Origin: Rhodamnia argentea
Taxonomy: Eukaryota; Streptophyta; Magnoliopsida; Myrtales; Myrtaceae
Direction: 5' to 3'
Assembly: GCF_020921035.1 (NCBI RefSeq)
Contig: NC_063155.1
Coordinates: forward strand, 9,285,001-9,349,000
DNA length: 64,000 nucleotides
Below the pieces are notes generated by a model. That model ran no database searches. It had not been told where the DNA came from and was given only the letters and a program-made list of their open reading frames with translations. The position numbers and the translations under genes are program-made. This document shows positions 1-11,809 of this stretch, in pieces. Every line of letters begins with the position of its first letter. The first letter of the stretch is position 1.

Positions 1-88
1 ATAAACAACGAGGTAATAAAGGTGCTTCTTCAACAAATCTAATTAACAAATAGACACAGCACCTTAAATTACACAAGTACAGAGAGAC

Positions 89-2720
89 CAATACCAGCCC
101 CAATCCCAGAGGAATGCTCGATCCATTCTCCCGTTTCCACATCTAGAGTCGTCCCCAGCAAATTTAAGGAACTCCTCATGCTCCATAATTTGCGAAGTGC
201 ACGTAAAGCAGCAGACTCAAATCTGGGGTCTCCAGTTAGACGTGATAATGTGCCCATTTCGAGAATTAATGAACCTGAACCGGCCACAAAAGCCAACAAA
301 TCTCAGCAGCAACACAGGACAATACATCATAAATATCTGCAAATAGTGAGGTCCTCACCACAACCAGAGGTGCTTGTTTCAGTAGTCTCATCAGCCGTTA
401 ATCCATACTGTTAACACAATTTTGTAGCGATCCAAAGTAAAGTGAGAATCTTTTTAGAGAAAAGACAGGCACGTGAAAAAGATATAACATATTCTATTGC
501 AGCAGCACTTTAGAAGGCATTCAATTAGCTAAAGGAAATGAGGATCTCTACCACTTAGTCCAATGTAGTAAACTTTCCAACAGCTTCCCTAGTTGATATA
601 TGATAATGCCGACAACAAAGAAAGGCATAGAAAAGCAAGGTATCCATGCACAAAGAAAACAAAACAGCATCTCCCAACACATAAGGATTTTTTTCCTGTG
701 ATATTACCTGTCAGAACAGCTTTTGTACCTATCCGATACAACCACTTGCTTAGTCTAACTCATTCTATCCATGGAAGACAAGACTTACCTTAAAATGATG
801 TTGCAAACAGATATAATGTATCATTAGTTCACAATAACATTGTCAAAGGTCACCTTTCACATAGACCTTGATATTTTACTCAATGAACCTGTAGGAAGGT
901 TAAACTGCCATGCATTTAACGCTTGGAATAAGAAATTGACAATCATTTATAACACCAGGTGCATATGCTAAATCTTTGTCTTTGTTGGTCACTATATCTT
1001 TGCCTTGAAACATCCCTATATGTACCTTCAAATTAATCCAAGCGTATGGCAATCCAGTCGGTGTATCAAATGCAGGTAGAAAGCGTTCGCCTAGATCTTT
1101 TGCTAGGAAAAGCAGCTCGTTCTTGTAAGATCCTGGAACCAACCTGTTTGTAGATTCGGTGGCAAGAATATGAGCAGAAACAAGTCCTCCAAGAACTCTT
1201 ATGTTGCACTGCACAGTAGCAGTCAGGTAAAGAAAGATTATTAAAGATCTCAACAGAAAATCTCACAATATTCATTAAAGCAACGTCCCTAGACCAATTC
1301 TTCATCGTTGAGCACAAACATATATATAAATTTTTTAAAGTGTAGTTTCAGATTATCTATCAATGATTAACACTGAGAACTGAATACCTCAAAAAGATTT
1401 ATTCGTGCATCAACATCAAATTTCAGATTTTCAGAAAGCCAAAGAACTGCCTTCTCAAACTCAGTGTTATTTCCCAATATAATGAGGCTGCAAGAGAGAG
1501 AGAGAGAGAAAGAATGTTAGCAAGATGGACCAAAAACTGGAGCTAACAACGCACAAAACAATAAATGCTGTCGCTTTGTGAAAATACAAGAGTGTACGGT
1601 ACACATGAATAATGACATCAACAGCTGACAAAAATATCCACAACATACCTAGATAATGATTCTATTAGTGTAAGGGCGGATCCATTGTAGTCCTGCGGTA
1701 GGTGCTCAAGCTGAAAAGAAAACACCGAGAGGATGAGTTGTCATCAAGCATCTCAAACTGATTTATTCCTCAATTTCTGAGCCAATGTTATCACCTTAAG
1801 ATTTCCAAGCTCACTAAGAGAGTCTGTGTAAGTTTTCGTTAGAGGCCTTAGCTCATCATGCTGTGAGAAAAAAAGAAGCATCATTCAGCAGAACACTCAA
1901 TTTGCGGTCCCTTGATCTCCAAGAAATAAGGAAGGAACAGCAACTGACTGGAAAAGCATGGGTCATGTAGTTGTCATATGCATGGTAAAACCTGAAAGAA
2001 GACAAATGATGAATTGGGTCAAAAGATATTCTACAGTCCCTAATCAATCAAGATGTAATTCATGCCTGGAAGACTGGACTTGACAATTGAAGATCAGATA
2101 AATTTGTATCACCCATTATTCTTCATTAGAGATCGCCATGTGAAACACGATTCTCGTCAGACTAATTATCGACAGTAAGAATGAAGATTCAATAACAATC
2201 AAATCCTAGGAGCATTCAAGTCCTTAATTGCGAAAGCAACATCCCCATCAAGTTCACTTCGCATATAGCTCTCGATCTATTAAAACTTCATCAAAGCAAC
2301 TCAAAAGCAAGCAACCCATCCCGGCAATATCATCTGAAGCGGCAGGGCGGCAGTAAAAATCAAATCTTGAGAAAGAAGGGCCTTGTAAGATTGCTGGTTC
2401 AGTTCAATCGCATCCTCGCGAACCACAGCACATACCGAAAAAGGAAAAAAAAACAAGTCATACGATAGCCCATTGGCAGGAACAGGACATACCCAACAAG
2501 ACATTCAAGAATTCACGCAGAGTTTCGTGGTTAAAGAAACAAGAATCAAGTGGGTCGAAGAGGGAATGAAATTTTCAACATACATCCGGCGAACTTTTTC
2601 CCTCAGGAGCCTCCTCTTAGCTTCCCAGTGTGAATCCGGCTCGGAAACGGACTGATCGAGGAGAGCCGGCGAGATCGCGAGGAAAATCGTCAGCAAAGTC
2701 CTGAACTTGTGAGGAAACAT
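89..2720 (-). CDS. MNS5: EDEM-type alpha-mannosidase I, GH47 (MNS5-like), 3' end outside window
   Basis: GH47 mannosidases of the EDEM group trim mannose from misfolded glycoproteins in the ER and mark them for degradation. Eight exons can be read on the minus strand: 2720-2584, 1991-1949, 1860-1795, 1710-1649, 1487-1388, 1208-1026, 407-359 and 274-89. All borders are GT-AG and the frame stays open for about 275 codons. Recognisable blocks are a hydrophobic N-terminus (signal peptide or anchor), FYHAYDNYMTHAFP, DELRPLT, NIRVLGGLVSAH, LLPAFDTPTGLPYAW, GSLILEMGTLSRLTGDPRF and EWIEHSSGIGAGI. The wording fits Arabidopsis MNS5 better than MNS4 as I remember them. The start is the first ATG ahead of the hydrophobic segment. 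The remaining catalytic half lies beyond base 1. The end of exon 8 at 89 is inferred from the family sequence after GAGI. Confidence in the family is high and in the MNS5 assignment moderate. Confidence 0.88.
1489..1510. repeat. (GA)n microsatellite in MNS5-like intron 4
   Basis: A GA dinucleotide run lies just before exon 5 of the mannosidase gene. Read on the coding strand it is a CT run, so it forms the polypyrimidine tract ahead of the acceptor CAG. Confidence 0.8.
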
Positions 2721-3160
2721 GTTCTCCTCGGGTACGTGGGGTTCGGACAGGAACCCGTGGCCTGCGACGAGGGAAGAAAGCCCCGGGGGGATTCGCTTAG
2801 GACTAGGAGGAGGTGCGAGCTGCGAAGGGCGTACGCGTCCACCGTACAGATCTTTGTCCTAGTACTGGAATCACGAGTTCATCATCTTCGTGCGAATTTG
2901 AAGACGATTGGTTGGAGGGGACAACCTTATTTGAGGGTAGAAAAAATTAATGAAATCCGTGAACCAAAATTACTACATACAGTATGTTTTTATTAGATGA
3001 CTATATACAAGTGAATATATTTATATAGAACTTGTTCATTGTGGATATAGTAAAAGTTTTTTTTTTTTTTTCGAGATACTGAAAGTTAATTGCACCTATA
3101 CAAAATACCATAAGCAGTTAAAAACATCGGGTAACTTGAATATGTTACTAATTACATTAA

Positions 3161-3376
3161 GCCTCCGTTTGTTTCACGGAAAAATGAACTATTTAGAAGA
3201 TATTTTCCTAAAAATAAGTAAATGCAATATATTTTCGTTGTCCACGAAATTATTTAGACATAAATTGTCGTCGATAATTAAAATATTTTATAGACTGATT
3301 ATTTCAAACGATACAAGCGATCATACTTAGAAAAAATATTTTTCAAATCAATGATTCTTCTCGAAACGAACGGAGC
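3161..3376. mobile_element. MITE, copy A of a TTAA-flanked family
   Basis: 216 bp with terminal inverted repeats GCCTCCGTTTGTTTC and GAAACGAACGGAGC. It is flanked on both sides by TTAA (3157-3160 and 3377-3380). The interior is AT-rich and non-coding. The ends match those at 8189-8611, 41495-41746 and, less well, 50658-50881. The superfamily is uncertain: TTAA is the piggyBac target, but no transposase is present to confirm it. Confidence 0.8.
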
Positions 3377-3684
3377 TTAATTACTTTCTTTGACAAGAGG
3401 CGGTGATGAAACTAATTACTTTAAACTCACTATTCATGTGGAAAATTACCACGTAAATTATAGAAACCAAAAATTGACCCGCCCTTTTCACAAAGTCAAA
3501 AATTAAATTTTCGGTGATTTAGCCACAACAATTCATGATATTTAATTGCATTTGATGAATTAATTAGGCTCCTTAAAATGTAAGTAGTTTTTATATTTGA
3601 AATTATAATATGAATGGTTTATCAACTTATGTTTTACTTTGATCCCAATGCTTGAAAGCTCCGTTAACCTTTTGGTAAAATAAG

Positions 3685-4099
3685 AGGAGAATTACCAAAA
3701 AAATCCTAAATTTATTGCAATTATGCCAATTCATTCCAAAATATTTTTTTTTTCAATTCAATCCTAAACCTTTTGCATGTGTTAATTAAGTCTATCCGGT
3801 CAAATTTGATCGAAAATTATTGACGGGGCGCTAGCGTGACAATAATTATATTCTAGCTTTTTTTTTACTTTTTTTTTTTTTCGTATTTTCTTCTTTTGAT
3901 GTTTGGCTAGTGGGAGAAGAAGATAGGGAAGAAAAAAATATCATTAAAAATTGCCCCGTTAGCGATTTCCTATCAAAATTGCCGGATTAAGCGAATTGGC
4001 ACAAACGCAAAAGATTTAACATTGAATTGGTCAAGAAAAAGATTTATGAGTGAACCGACACAACCGCAATATGTTTAGAATTTTTTGGTAATTTTTTCA
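3685..4099. mobile_element. MULE-like MITE (rich in the word TTACCAAAAAA), copy 1
   Basis: 415 bp, non-coding, with long imperfect inverted ends (GGAGAATTACCAAAAAAATC on the left, GGTAATTTTTTCA on the right). Perfect 9-bp target duplications TAAAATAAG lie at 3676-3684 and 4100-4108. A 9-bp duplication is typical of Mutator-like elements. The same ends recur in the copy at 25494-26092. Confidence 0.82.
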
Positions 4100-4428
4100 T
4101 AAAATAAGCAATCATCCTTCCAAGTGGGGTCAAAAGGAAGGTCTCTATGCCTCTATCATATCTCATAACCACCCAACCACATGCAAGGGCAAAAGGATAT
4201 TAGAAACATCATAAATTTCGTACAACACTCACTTTAGTGTCAAAATCAAAACTGTTTAAGTGCTACACCGAAGGAAAAACGAGCAATTTAGTGCCTCCGA
4301 CGACAAATTCCAACAAAACCTATATAATTTAATAAAATGTTAATGCCTAGGAGGCCTTTTTTTATGTATAATAAATGAAATAATCTCGACTCTTCGCATT
4401 TAATCGCGTGAACTGTGGGATCTCCCTT

Positions 4429-4453
4429 CTTCTTCTTCTTCTTCTTCTTCTTG
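4429..4453. repeat. (CTT)n microsatellite
   Basis: About eight uninterrupted CTT units lie in intergenic DNA. Further, looser CTT runs follow at 4560-4640. Confidence 0.85.
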
Positions 4454-5678
4454 AAGTGCTTGGACCATTGTCCTGACTCTAAAAACCCCCAAATTGAATG
4501 GACCCTAAATTGGAAGCTCCAAATAGAAATTCGATAATCTAAACTTCGATTACCATAATCAACTTCTTCTTCGTCTCCATCATCTTCTTCTTACTACTCT
4601 TCGAGCGATTGACCGACCCGTTTCTTCTTCTTTGTTTCTTGTGAAGTGAGTCCGGTATTTGGAGTGGTGAAGCATTTGGAATTTGATGAGAGGTGGGAGC
4701 GAGGGAGGACCAGAGACCAGATCGAGCTTTGCGAGCGGTTGAAGAGGAAGGAAGGAAGGATTGTCCGAGAACTTATGGAGGAGGTCTCGCGACGTCACCG
4801 GCTCTAGATACTCCACCTTGTTAGGCGTTTGCTTCTCCACCGAGGCTTCCTTCTTCGTCGATGTCGGCTCCATTCACGGCGTCGTTTTCTGCTGTGAATT
4901 GTAATGCTCGAGTCACGTCGATAAAAAGAAAATTATTTAAACATTGTCTCGATAAATTGTTGGCTTTTTGAATTGGAGTTGGTATTCAAGTGATTATTAA
5001 TAAAAAAAATTATAACACTTGGAACTACGGTACTCGCCTCGATTAATGAGCTAAAAAAAAGTTGACCTAGGATTCTTTCTTCATTCAAAGCAACGTAATT
5101 TTCAGACATCATCATTTCCCTAACGTAGCCTCGGTCTCTGCCTCACACTTGCAAATGTCATCGTCGCTCCTTTAGTAATGACAAATGCGCTCGTTGACTT
5201 CTAGATCTCCGACAGACATCCGCCGTTGACTTGGCGCATCTCTGCTTCCTCCGGGCAAATTTCTTACTGGAACCGTCATGTCCCGCCACGACCATCATCA
5301 AACGCACGTCGGCGACGAGGAGCTGAGGCTTGTGAAAAGAACCGAAGCCGATGAGGAAGTAAGAGCAAGAACAAGCCTATATGATTTTATTGCAGATGGC
5401 CCTTTCCAAAATCAGGCATGTACACATCCAGAATAGAGAAATGGGAACAAATGAGTCAAAAGAAGTGGCAAAACAGAGAAGCAGAAACACAACAACAGCA
5501 ACAGTTGATCGCCCGCTCTCTCGCTGAGAAAAGTAATATATGCACACCTACATATGCACAGACTCGCCTAGCCGGAGCAGCCGAAAATTCCAGCAATGGA
5601 CTGAATCCGTCCACCGCCACTTAATTTTGCCTGATACTCGGAGCCTGAATTGGGAACAGAAACTGACATCATGAACAG

Positions 5679-7298
5679 TTAGAACTCGGTAGAGTTTGCG
5701 CCGTACAAATTCCTCCCATCAGACCCGTAACCGCTGAATCGGTATCGAGTCCTGTTGAATCCGCCTGATTCCAAGGGCACCAACTGGTCGGGATCGTCTT
5801 CCTCACCTAGCTCTCTTCCTCTCATCATTTCCATCAACCTCCTAGCCTTCTCCCTTGCTCGATCGGTCCCCTTCTCCTCGACCTCCCTCAGGACCTCCAC
5901 TGCCTTTGCATCCCTCGCCAACCCTTTAAACCTCAAGCTCCCATGACTCATCGCATAGAGTGCTGCGACGCAATTCTCTCTGGTCGCCTCAGACTCCGCC
6001 TCCTTCCCTCTCAAAAGCTCAACTAGAATGCCCACCGCATTGGCGTCAAGCATGGCCGACCTTCCCTCCTCACAAGCAGCCAGATTGCACAGAGTGAGCA
6101 ATACCAGGTTGGCCAAGTTCCGAGCTTTCACCATCGCCACTAGAGCCGGCACCGCATTGAGCCTCACCAATTTGATCCTATTGCTCTGCACCAGTGTCAA
6201 ATTATACAGAGCAAGTGCCGAGTCATGCCTCGTGCGTTCGCTCTCCGATCTAAGCGTGTGTAGAAGAGGCGGCAAAGCACCTAAGACTCCAATTGCCATC
6301 TTATTATCATCCTCCAAAGCTAAACTAAACAATGCACCGGCAGCATGCTCTTGCGCTTCGCTGCAGCCTCCCTTCAACACATCGATCAACGGGGGCACAA
6401 CCCCTGACCTCACTATTTTCACCTTGTTCCCATTCTCCAGGGACAAATTGACCAGCGAAGCGACGGCATTTACCTGCACCGTGTCGTGCCGCACGGCGAG
6501 AAGCGGCTTGAGCGCGGCGATCATCCTCGACGTGCACAGAGAATCCCTGCTCTCCTCTTTCGTCCTCGTGATCTTCCTCAGCAAGAGCACGCCCTGCTCT
6601 TGTTCGAAAAGCTCGGAGCTCTCCAGCTTCGCCAACAAGTTCTCCTCTTCCGGATCACGAGCCAAGCCCGAGGTCTCGCTCTCCGTGATCTCAGACGAGT
6701 TCCACGGCGAGAAACAGGAAGGCCACGTGGTCAGCGGCAATGGAGTCTCCGGGCTCGCCGTGACCAACACGGATTCCTCCGACGAGCTCGAGTAGAAGTG
6801 TTTCACCCGGGGACCAACCGCGCTCGCCGCGTGGGGGAATATCACCGGCGGATTCTCCGCAACTCCATTCAGCAGCTCTCTCTCCGAATCCCTAATCTCG
6901 CCCCTTGGCTCCTCCTCCTCCTCCTCCTTTTTCCCATCCTCGGCGGCGATCTTGGACCGCACTACCCTCTCGACGGAGCAATAATCCGGCGCTTGCGGGG
7001 GCTGGGACCCCGATTTGTCACACCAATTAAGGATCGTCCTTTTGAGGGCTAGATTTGGGATGAGAGTGGCGAAATCGGGCCTGGAACCGTCGTCCAGCGT
7101 AGGCGAGAAGCCCAGGTCCTTGCACACTTGGGCGGAGACCCGCTCGAAGGTCTGGCCCGACGAAACGACGACGGGCTCCTCCATGATAGACCCGGTGACC
7201 GGGCACAAGAACTCTCGAGGCAGGTCCTTCGAGACGGCGTTGGAGGAGCGGCCGAAGGAGATAATCCACCAGTGCTTTCTTCCATTGCTGCCGCCCAT
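5679..7298 (-). CDS. U-box / armadillo-repeat E3 ubiquitin ligase (PUB38/39/40 type)
   Basis: A single-exon gene of 539 residues. The N-terminus has a U-box at about residues 26-95 (PREFLCPVTGSIMEEPVVV, then SGQTFER, PDFATLIPNLALKRTI and NWC), the fold that recruits ubiquitin-charged E2 enzymes. A variable acidic linker follows (GKKEEEEEEPRGE at about 122-134). From about residue 220 to 490 come tandem armadillo repeats, with segments such as VQVNAVASLVNLSLE, EHAAGALFSLALED and TRENCVAALYAMSHG, which form the substrate-binding surface. Layout and length match the plant PUB38-41 group, cytosolic or nuclear ligases. The ATG was chosen because MGGSNGRKHWWIISFGRSS is the usual lead of this group. 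The member cannot be fixed, so no symbol is given. A GA/CT-rich 5' leader lies at 7310-7490. Large open frames on the other strand (for example 6028-6795) are shadows of its GC-rich coding sequence. Confidence 0.95.
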   Translation of the reverse strand: MGGSNGRKHWWIISFGRSSNAVSKDLPREFLCPVTGSIMEEPVVVSSGQTFERVSAQVCKDLGFSPTLDDGSRPDFATLIPNLALKRTILNWCDKSGSQPPQAPDYCSVERVVRSKIAAEDGKKEEEEEEPRGEIRDSERELLNGVAENPPVIFPHAASAVGPRVKHFYSSSSEESVLVTASPETPLPLTTWPSCFSPWNSSEITESETSGLARDPEEENLLAKLESSELFEQEQGVLLLRKITRTKEESRDSLCTSRMIAALKPLLAVRHDTVQVNAVASLVNLSLENGNKVKIVRSGVVPPLIDVLKGGCSEAQEHAAGALFSLALEDDNKMAIGVLGALPPLLHTLRSESERTRHDSALALYNLTLVQSNRIKLVRLNAVPALVAMVKARNLANLVLLTLCNLAACEEGRSAMLDANAVGILVELLRGKEAESEATRENCVAALYAMSHGSLRFKGLARDAKAVEVLREVEEKGTDRAREKARRLMEMMRGRELGEEDDPDQLVPLESGGFNRTRYRFSGYGSDGRNLYGANSTEF

Positions 7299-9660
7299 TG
7301 CTTGGGAGCGAGAGAGAGAGAGAGGCGATGGTGGAGGATGAGCGAGCTCAAGAGAGAAAGGAGGCCAGAGCTGAGGGTTTGGGCAGATGGGACATGGTTG
7401 GTGGTGGTGAGAAGTAGGGAGATTCTCTCCGTCCGCGGTGCTTTTCTGCCTCTCTCTCTCTCTCTCCGCGGTGGCGGCGACTGGATAAAGAGAGAGAAGT
7501 GGGGAGGATGGCTGCGCACGAGTTGACTTGGACTGGTCTGACAGAAGGAGACGGAGGGGCCGACCGTGATTGCCCGTTAAGACTGCCTTGTCGTCTCCTA
7601 ATTTCTTGTTATAATACCATATATCGTCCTCTAATTTATATTTTTGTGCAATTGGGTCCTTCTGCTTTTAATTTATACAAGTTAGATGGTTTTTTTTTTC
7701 TTTGTAAATCGAAAGTTAGATTTTTTGGCTTATGTGATTTTTACAATGATACCGTTGATTGTTGACCAGGACTAGTGCCTAATCCCCGTACTTTCCACGA
7801 GTTTTCTTTTTATCTATACAAAATCATTTAGATCGTATTTGGTCATCGGGATTTCTGGTCAATATAGGATTTGATATGATAAGATAAAAAATCTAAAGAT
7901 TTGGCCATATCTTATCCATTGTTTAGTGAACTACGGATTTAAAATTGGATATTCGCATATCTTATCATATCCTGCATTTGGTAGAAACTGTATATCAATA
8001 TAAATGACATATATGCCCCTACGTGATGCTCATGAAATATTCCGATCTTATTACTATAAAAATAACGTTCTCATACACAAAAAAAGAAAAGTCTTCTCTG
8101 CCCTTGCCTCATTAAAATTTAGCTAATTATCTCTGGTATCACTTCCTACATATGGAAGTATTTATGACGTATAGTAGATTCATATTTAGGCTCCGTTTAT
8201 TTCTCGAAAAATAGGATATTTTCAAAAAATATTTTCCGAAAAGTTATTCTTCGGGAAAATGACAATATTTTTCGGTATTTGGCTAAAATATGAAAAAGTT
8301 TCAAAAAATATTTTCCTTCGTTTGGTATGAAAAATCGAATTTAATTTTCCCACATGGACTCCTTTTAATAATTTTTTTGTTTTTCCATTTTTATTACATT
8401 TTTTAAAATCTAAATTTTAATTATTTATCTTTATCTTTTTCTCTTTTCTTCTTTTATTCTTTTTTTTTCTTCTTGTTTCTATCGATTGCCGATTACAAAT
8501 GAAGGGTTTTTTTCATGGGTGGAGAATATTTTTCTAAACTAGCTTATTTTCCGTGAATCAAATGCCGAAAAATGTTTTCCTGAATGTTGTTTTCCACAAA
8601 ACAAACGGAGCTAGTGAGATTCAAAAGATTATCCCATTAATGGCTCAACGGGCGTAAAAAATATTTTGTACTTTCATGTTAAATCTATAATAATTTATGA
8701 ATTTAACAAATCACGAAAAAAAAAAGACCTATGTGCATATTCTTATTAAAATTTATATGTTGTCAAAGTTTTGAACAATCTGAATTTAAATATACGAGCT
8801 TTTACTACAAAACAAGCAATATAGCATCTTTTTGCATCTATAAATAAGGTTAACCTGCCTATCGACAAAGCTATTTTATCTTGGGAATTATGACAATTTT
8901 CAAGTGATGCTGAAACTAATTTCCTTGCAACGACAAACAAATCTTGCCAACAACACAAGATAAGAACTACACAACATGCGTCACTCTTAAGCTCTCTTTT
9001 TTTTTTTTTTTTTTTTCTATTTCTATTTCTAATTTTATTGTCTTCTCATTTTCAAATTGACAAGTAGCAATTTCCTCTTCTTTTTTTTTTTTTTTTTCGG
9101 TCCGTCTTTACTTACCCTCCTTCCTATTCGAAAGCTTCGCGATAGCCCTTGTCTTTTCGTTAAAAATTTTAAAACATTTTTATGAATTTTTTATACATAT
9201 TGACGTGATCGTTAAAAATCATTCCAAATTACTGTTGATTAAAGTCACAATCCCTTCTGACAAAAAAAAAAAAAGTCACAACCCGTTAAATGTGTCGAGA
9301 AAATACATAAAAAAAGTCATAATTCCTTAAATGTGTATTTATGTCTGCATGTATATATCTATATATCTTGGCAATAACGGGGCTTGGGAAAAAAGCTTAA
9401 AGGAAGAAAGCACTAATCATGAGAATTTTGTATCAAAATTGATTTGAAAATCGATGAACAGTACGCGAGGACCAAATGCGATAAAATTGGATTCTAGTAC
9501 AAGAATCACAAAACTAATCAGTGCAGGATTCTAGACCAAAGGCAAGTGGCATCCGGCGTCAGTCTCGTTCCGGCAGTGGAGCCTTCCCTTCTTCTTCTTC
9601 TTCTTCGGCAAAGAAGGACGACAGTCGCAGCGAAGCCGACTCGGCAATCTTGGCATCGCC
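7299..9660. other. Intergenic between divergent U-box and RsmG genes
   Basis: AT-rich DNA with no supported gene. The first 200 bp are the CT/GA-rich leader and promoter of the U-box gene. A MITE lies at 8189-8611. Poly-T tracts occur at 8999-9016 and about 9081-9098. The last 120 bp are the leader of the RsmG gene. Confidence 0.7.
8189..8611. mobile_element. MITE, copy B of the GGCTCCGTTT family
   Basis: 423 bp bounded by GGCTCCGTTTATTTCTC and ACAAAACAAACGGAGC, with a non-coding interior full of the words TATTTTCC and GGAAAAT. The flanks (TTTA and TAGT) do not show the TTAA seen at copies A and C, so this copy may be older or have inserted differently. Confidence 0.75.
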
Positions 9661-11809
9661 ATGTTAGTTTCGCGGTGCAAATTTCCCGGCGTTCCCACAC
9701 CGTTATCTGTGGGGACTTTCGTCAAGCACCTGGCGGTCCCCATATCGACGAGGCTACACTGCGCTCTAGTCGGTGCAGGAGGCGGGGCCAAGAGCAGGGC
9801 TGTTCGTTGTCCCAAGTTCCAGGCCCTGAAGAATCGTCAGAAGGAGCAGATACACCTCTACGTCGACGCTCTCCTCGAGTGGAACCAGGTTATACGTCTC
9901 TCCTTTGCCTCTTCCGTATGAACACGAGCCGACAAAACAAGAAAAGGCGGGTTTTTTTTTTTTTTGAGTTTTGTAGCTTTGAAGCGTAGAGATTGAGCGA
10001 AGAGGAAATTATTGAGCAGAGAATGAATCTGACTGCTGTCAGAGAGGCGGATGAGGTGATGGAGAGGCACATCGAGGACTCTCTATCGATTATCCCTCCA
10101 ATACGGGACTCTTATCTATCGCATTGCGATGCTTCTTGCGGTAACATTAGAGTCGTCGATGTTGGGAGCGGCGCTGGGCTTCCTGGACTGGTCTTAGCAA
10201 TTGCACAGCCCGGTAAGCATGTCGGTTCATCAGTTGTATTATTATGGCTGACTTTTGTGGAAGTCATAGTCGCACGGTCTGTTGGATTTGAGAGATGGTC
10301 TTCATATTTGATGCGGTTTTTGTTCACCTTTTGAAATGTGGGGTTGGTGGGACTTTTTGATTCTTCTTATAAATGGCACTGAAGATTGGCAGGTGACTCT
10401 TGTTGAGTCTATGAGAAAACGTTGTGTTTTCTTGGAGCATGCGGTCAATCTGGCCGGGGTGTCCAATGTCGAGGTCGTGAATGGGAGAGCCGAGGTACAA
10501 GTTCCGTCACTTTTCTATGACTAAGGACTTATCCACAAGAAATAAGACTGTCTCAGTGTTTAATGTGGAAAGTTTGGAGCATTCTGGTAACACTGTACCT
10601 TATCAGCACTGTGGTGCATCTTCTGAAAATCTGTTCTTGGGCAGGATATTGGTAATGATTTGTGCTTCAGAGAACATTTTGATGTTGCCGTTGCCAGAGC
10701 TGTTGCTGAGATGAGAGTCTTAGGTGATGATTGGATGTTCATTGGAATCACATTTCGTACTTTTGGTTCATGCAGTGCTTATACTTTTTACATTTCCAGC
10801 TGAATATTGTCTTCCACTTGTTCGCGTTGGTGGCTTGTTTGCGGCTGCGAAGGGTCACAATCCGGACGTGCGTATTTGTTTCTTCCTTTCATATTTACTT
10901 TTGGTGCTTCAATCAGCCGAATTCTTTAACTTTATCTATTACTCTGTCTCATGGCACCTAAGTTACTGGAATGATGCACAATAGTAACTCCAGCTAGTGC
11001 GAGATTTACCATTCCCTGTAAAATTACCTCTTTTCTTAGGTATGCGGAGAGGGTTGCATTAACTTTTCTTCATTCGGAATGTGAGCAGGATGAAGTTAAA
11101 AATGCTGAAACAGCAATCCAGTCAATGGGTGCTTCCCTTTTACAAGTCTGTCCTGGTAAATATTCTGTATCTCTAGCTGATGGAAATATTCCTGGAGTTT
11201 GTATCTACGCATAAGAATTGTTTGCTAGTGTCCGTAGTGGTTGTTAATCGGTCAGGCAGGCCTGTTTTACCTGATAGATTTAGGAGTAATACAACCTCCT
11301 GTGGAAAATATGGAGCGTCAAGAATTTAGAAGGAAAGGGAGATTTATGGACAGTGCTATGCTGTGATAGACTGATAGGTGGAAATAACAGTATTAGGTCC
11401 ACTAGTGTCATGCCCAGCGCTAATTAAGCTGGCGCAGCATGTGGATACTCGTGTGAGATTCGAAGCCAAATTCTCTGCCTCTAAGAGACTCGTATCGGAC
11501 AAACTGAATTAGTTGTCTCCACGTTGTCAGCATTTCTCAATGCAAAGCAGGCTATGATAGGAGGATTTTTGTGCCATTATTCTTATGCTGATTGAGATCG
11601 AAGTTTGGAGGATTTGTTCCACTTTATTCCTGATATACGAGTTAATCATGCTAGTTTCATGAGTCGAATTTATGTATTTGTTTCGGCTGTTTCCAGTTGA
11701 ATCCCATGGTCCATACGGGCAGCGAACTGCCATCATCTGTTTGAAGGGTCACCAGACCCCCAGAAAGTATCCCCGTCATGCAGGCACACCAGCGAAAGAA
11801 CCACTGTAA
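9661..11809 (+). CDS. rsmG: RsmG/GidB-type 16S rRNA guanine-N7 methyltransferase, probably plastid
   Basis: RsmG transfers methyl from SAM to N7 of a guanine in the 530 loop of bacterial-type 16S rRNA. The plant nuclear copy is expected in plastids. Seven exons: 9661-9888, 9990-10212, 10385-10494, 10645-10723, 10800-10867, 11089-11155 and 11697-11809. They give 295 residues with all borders GT-AG. The first ~45 residues look like a transit peptide. Family marks are the [20 protein letters not shown] block, the SAM loop [18 protein letters not shown] (about residues 130-147), [29 protein letters not shown] and [14 protein letters not shown]. For exon 3 the acceptor at 10381-10384 was chosen over one 8 bp downstream, because only it keeps frame and restores the family's P-D-W-x-V-T-L. 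An upstream ATG at 9546 opens another frame that overlaps this start. Confidence 0.9.

Larger units (their letters stand above)
2721..5678. other. Intergenic: MNS5-like promoter side, two MITEs, 3' flank of the U-box gene
   Basis: No supported gene. It holds the upstream region of the mannosidase gene, a 216-bp TTAA-flanked MITE at 3161-3376, a 415-bp MULE-like MITE at 3685-4099, a CTT microsatellite near 4429-4453, and from about 5370 the probable 3' UTR of the U-box gene. A GC-richer stretch at 4620-4870 has short open frames on both strands, but none resembles a known protein. Confidence 0.7.

Noticed and set aside
6028-6795. 255-codon open frame on the plus strand inside the U-box gene
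   Set aside because: It is the antisense shadow of the GC-rich armadillo region. The minus-strand frame has clear U-box and ARM motifs, whereas this one has none.
10389-10392. Alternative acceptor (GCAG before GTGACT) for RsmG exon 3
   Set aside because: It shifts the frame after exon 2. The acceptor 8 bp upstream keeps frame and restores the conserved P-D-W-Q-V-T-L junction.
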